DNA of 64,000 bases from positions 9,674,009-9,738,008 of the forward strand of contig NC_037648.1 in assembly GCF_003254395.2 (NCBI RefSeq). Direction: 5' to 3'. Positions 61,641 to 64,000 of the stretch are shown here, one piece after another. The notes beneath the pieces are model-generated. The model did no database searches and was not told where the DNA came from. It was given only the letters and a program-made list of their open reading frames with translations. The number at the start of each line of letters is the position of its first letter. Position 1 is the first letter of the stretch. The translations under genes were made by a program, and so were the position numbers. The stretch is from Apis mellifera. Taxonomy: Eukaryota; Arthropoda; Insecta; Hymenoptera; Apidae.

Positions 61641-62240
61641 ATAGGTTGAGATGGTTTAGGATTGATTTCTTATTGTCTTGTAATTTATTATATAAAAATA
61701 AAATCATTTACTTCTGGAATAGTGACTATTTTATTAAATCGATTAGGGGATATTGGTTTATTGTTAATTATAGGATTAATAACATATTATGGAAGATGAA
61801 ATTTAAGTTTTTATAAAATAAATGAATTTATAATGATTTTTATTTTATTAATAGCTTTTACTAAAAGTGCTCAAATTCCTTTTTCAACTTGATTACCAAT
61901 AGCAATAATAAAGGCTCCAACTCCTGTTTCATCTTTAGTTCATTCTTCAACTTTAGTTACAGCTGGAATTTATTTATTAATTCGATATGTAAATTTATTA
62001 GATTTTAATTATATTTTATTAATTTCTAGATTAACAATATTATTTGCTGGATTGGTTACAAATTTTGAATTAGATTTAAAAAAAGTTGTTGCTTATTCAA
62101 CTCTTAGACAATTAGGATTTATAATGAGAATATTGTCAATTGGTTCAACTGAATTAGTATTTTTACATTTATTTATTCATGCAATATTTAAATCATTAAT
62201 ATTTATATGTGTTGGAAGTTATACTGATTTTTGATTGAGA
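61641..62240 (+). pseudogene. ND5: Nuclear copy (NUMT) of a mitochondrial ND5 fragment
   Basis: The stretch encodes an internal part of NADH dehydrogenase subunit 5, a proton-pumping membrane subunit of respiratory complex I. Read from 61644 with the invertebrate mitochondrial code it stays open for about 197 codons. It starts at GWDGLGLISYCLV and continues through NRLGDIGLL, FTKSAQIPFSTWLP, APTPVSSLVHSSTLVTAG, FELDLKKVVAYSTLSQLG and HLFIHAMFKSLMFMCVG, all typical ND5 segments. Four TGA codons fall at Trp positions (61647, 61788, 61890, 62232), and the AGA in YSTLSQLG must be Ser, so in the nuclear code the frame is closed. The full gene is roughly 550 codons, so both ends are missing. Flanks are ordinary nuclear DNA (a microsatellite-rich region on the left, TCGA-rich DNA on the right). 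The right border (62220-62240) is approximate, because the sequence after CVGSYTDFW no longer resembles ND5. No nuclear function is expected. A chimeric assembly join is the main alternative. Confidence 0.93.
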
Positions 62241-64000
62241 ATATTCATAAGGAGTTCTTCCGTTCAATTTGAAATCTCCCTTTTCGAAAAGAAGAGATCG
62301 ATACATCGAATATATCGAGAAGAAATTTGAAATAACACTTAATAAAATATTTATCTAAAACACGTCGGGATAAAATTTGCGATTCGACTAAAATTCAAGG
62401 GAATGTTGAATGTCTCGTGTCGTTAAAATTGTCGCATTTTAATCGGCCGGGAAAAAAAAGAGCGACGGATTCGGTGATATTTTCGACCGAGCTTTCTAAA
62501 AATCTAGAATCCAGTTTAGAAGATTAAATAATTAAAAAGTTTCACGATTGGACGAGGTCGGATTTTAAAAGAGGAAAATTGGAGTGGAAACAAACTCTGA
62601 AGCTAGCAGGAACCTCTGAAAGCGTAGTTGATTGAAAACGATTCCTCCACCTTCGATTCGTCCTGGCCGAGCATTCCATCCGCGTCGTTAATTGTTTTAA
62701 CGAATTCCGATACTTTTTTCTTCCTTTCTTTTTCTTCGTATCGCGCCGATATTTTTTTACAACGCCGTTTTGTCGGCTCGAGAAAAACGGAATTCCCGTT
62801 ATCGCGGGAAAACTGTTCGAGTTTGATAACGAAATTATTCTTACCTCGCTCGAAATATTTCTTCTTCCTTTCTCTCGTCAATACAATTAATTTACTATCA
62901 TATCTCGTTCATTGCTCGTAAAAATATAAATATTCTTTCAACCACGAATCCCTTGCCTGCTTTTTTCTTTTTTGGTATCAATTTAACGCAAATTGAAATC
63001 TGGAATGAGTATAATTCTCGTATAAGCCGGGATAAAGTATGAAAGAAAATTAATCTCTGGTTCGGTCTCTCTGCGAATTTTTAATATTTTCGTGGATTTC
63101 TCCTTGCAAAGAAAAAAAAAAGGATAATATTCGTGGTCTAGAAACTTCCAAAATTGAAATGAGAAATTTTTCGTCTTCTCAGGTGTAAATAATAAAAACA
63201 AATCGTTAGACAATATTATAATTGTACTCATTTCGTTACAAAAATACTTTCGAATTGAAGAAAAAATAGAACACAAAGAGCTTCGTCAACCCAAAATAAT
63301 TTTGCGAATTATCCCTTAATACTCTTAATTCCATCCCTCTTTTGGAATTTCCCCTTTGGATACCAGCCTAAACTTGTTTCAATTTCACGATACTACTGTT
63401 AAAACGGCAGAAGCTGGCCGAGAGAATCGCTCAAGTTTCGAGCCAACCGATTATAATTGTCCAGAGATACGCAATATCTCAAGTTTTCACCTAGTTCCGT
63501 GGTCGGGTTTAACCAACCTCTCTCCCTCTTCTCGTTGATAAATCGAGGGACCATCTAATTACACAACCGGCGCACAGTTACACGCGATATCTCGATATAT
63601 ATGCACGTTATGCCAGGATGAACGAGATCATCATCGTCGTCCTTCTCCATTAAATGCGCGCCTCCTCGTCCAACTCTCTGCTCGGCCATTACTCTACTCG
63701 TTACAATGCGAGACGACATTTGACGCGGTTACCGATCGATATGACGAGTGAATAAATCAATGAGGATTATTAATGGATCCTGAATGGAATTAATTTTGTC
63801 TAATTTTTTTTAAATGTTTTCTGGATGTGATGGATGTATTGTCGTTGATAAAACTTAGTTTAAGCAAGCTATCGTGTGAAAATGTTTAGGTTGAGGAATG
63901 TTTTTGATTTTCAATTTGAGAAAATTGAATAATTAGAATACTGTCGTTATTATTACTACAGAAAATGATATACAGGTATATTTCTCGATATGGATTTTGT
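62241..64000. other. Non-coding stretch right of the NUMT
   Basis: TCGA-rich, A+T-rich nuclear DNA with short frames only. Confidence 0.6.

Overview
This window looks like nuclear DNA from an insect, most likely a bee (aculeate Hymenoptera, probably Apis-like). Three things suggest this. The DNA is A+T-rich with islands of higher GC, and the words TCGA, CGAT and ATCG are very frequent, which is typical of CpG-rich bee genomes. Recognisable transposons are almost absent while microsatellites are abundant. A fragment of mitochondrial ND5 near the right end reads cleanly only in the invertebrate mitochondrial code (TGA=Trp, ATA=Met, AGA=Ser). No operons, ribosome binding sites, CRISPR arrays, rRNA or tRNA genes were seen.

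No complete, recognisable protein-coding gene is present. The window is best read as a gene desert or part of very large introns. The many open frames of 60-200 codons are mostly by-products of sequence composition: TCGA-rich DNA leaves several frames open on both strands, and poly-A, poly-T and CT tracts add Lys, Phe and Ser/Leu runs. About ten stretches look somewhat more coding-like or have good splice signals. They are listed as low-confidence candidates, the best being 33000-33157 (+), 51781-52314 (-) and 53449-53874 (+). None matches a family I can name.

Layout. 1-600 holds a degenerate 39-nt triplicate. 1550-2000 is a GC/CpG-rich block followed by a local duplication (2150-2462). 6645-7580 is a composite repeat element: a tandem array of a 202-bp unit joined to a roughly 300-bp single-copy core. 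A second copy in the opposite orientation lies 20 kb away at 27625-28745, with one more 202-bp unit. 17978-18510 is a four-copy 133-bp tandem array. 31.8-36.8 kb and 43.8-46.3 kb are richer in GC and in GA/CT microsatellites. 51150-51790 is an array with a period of about 184 bp, and 59507-59715 is a 103-bp duplication. 61641-62240 is the ND5 NUMT. The rest is A+T-rich non-coding DNA with (TA)n, (GA)n and (TTTA)n repeats.

The most notable structures are the inverted pair of composite repeat elements and the frame-intact NUMT. The elements are a repeat family I cannot name, built from variants of one short motif in alternating orientation.
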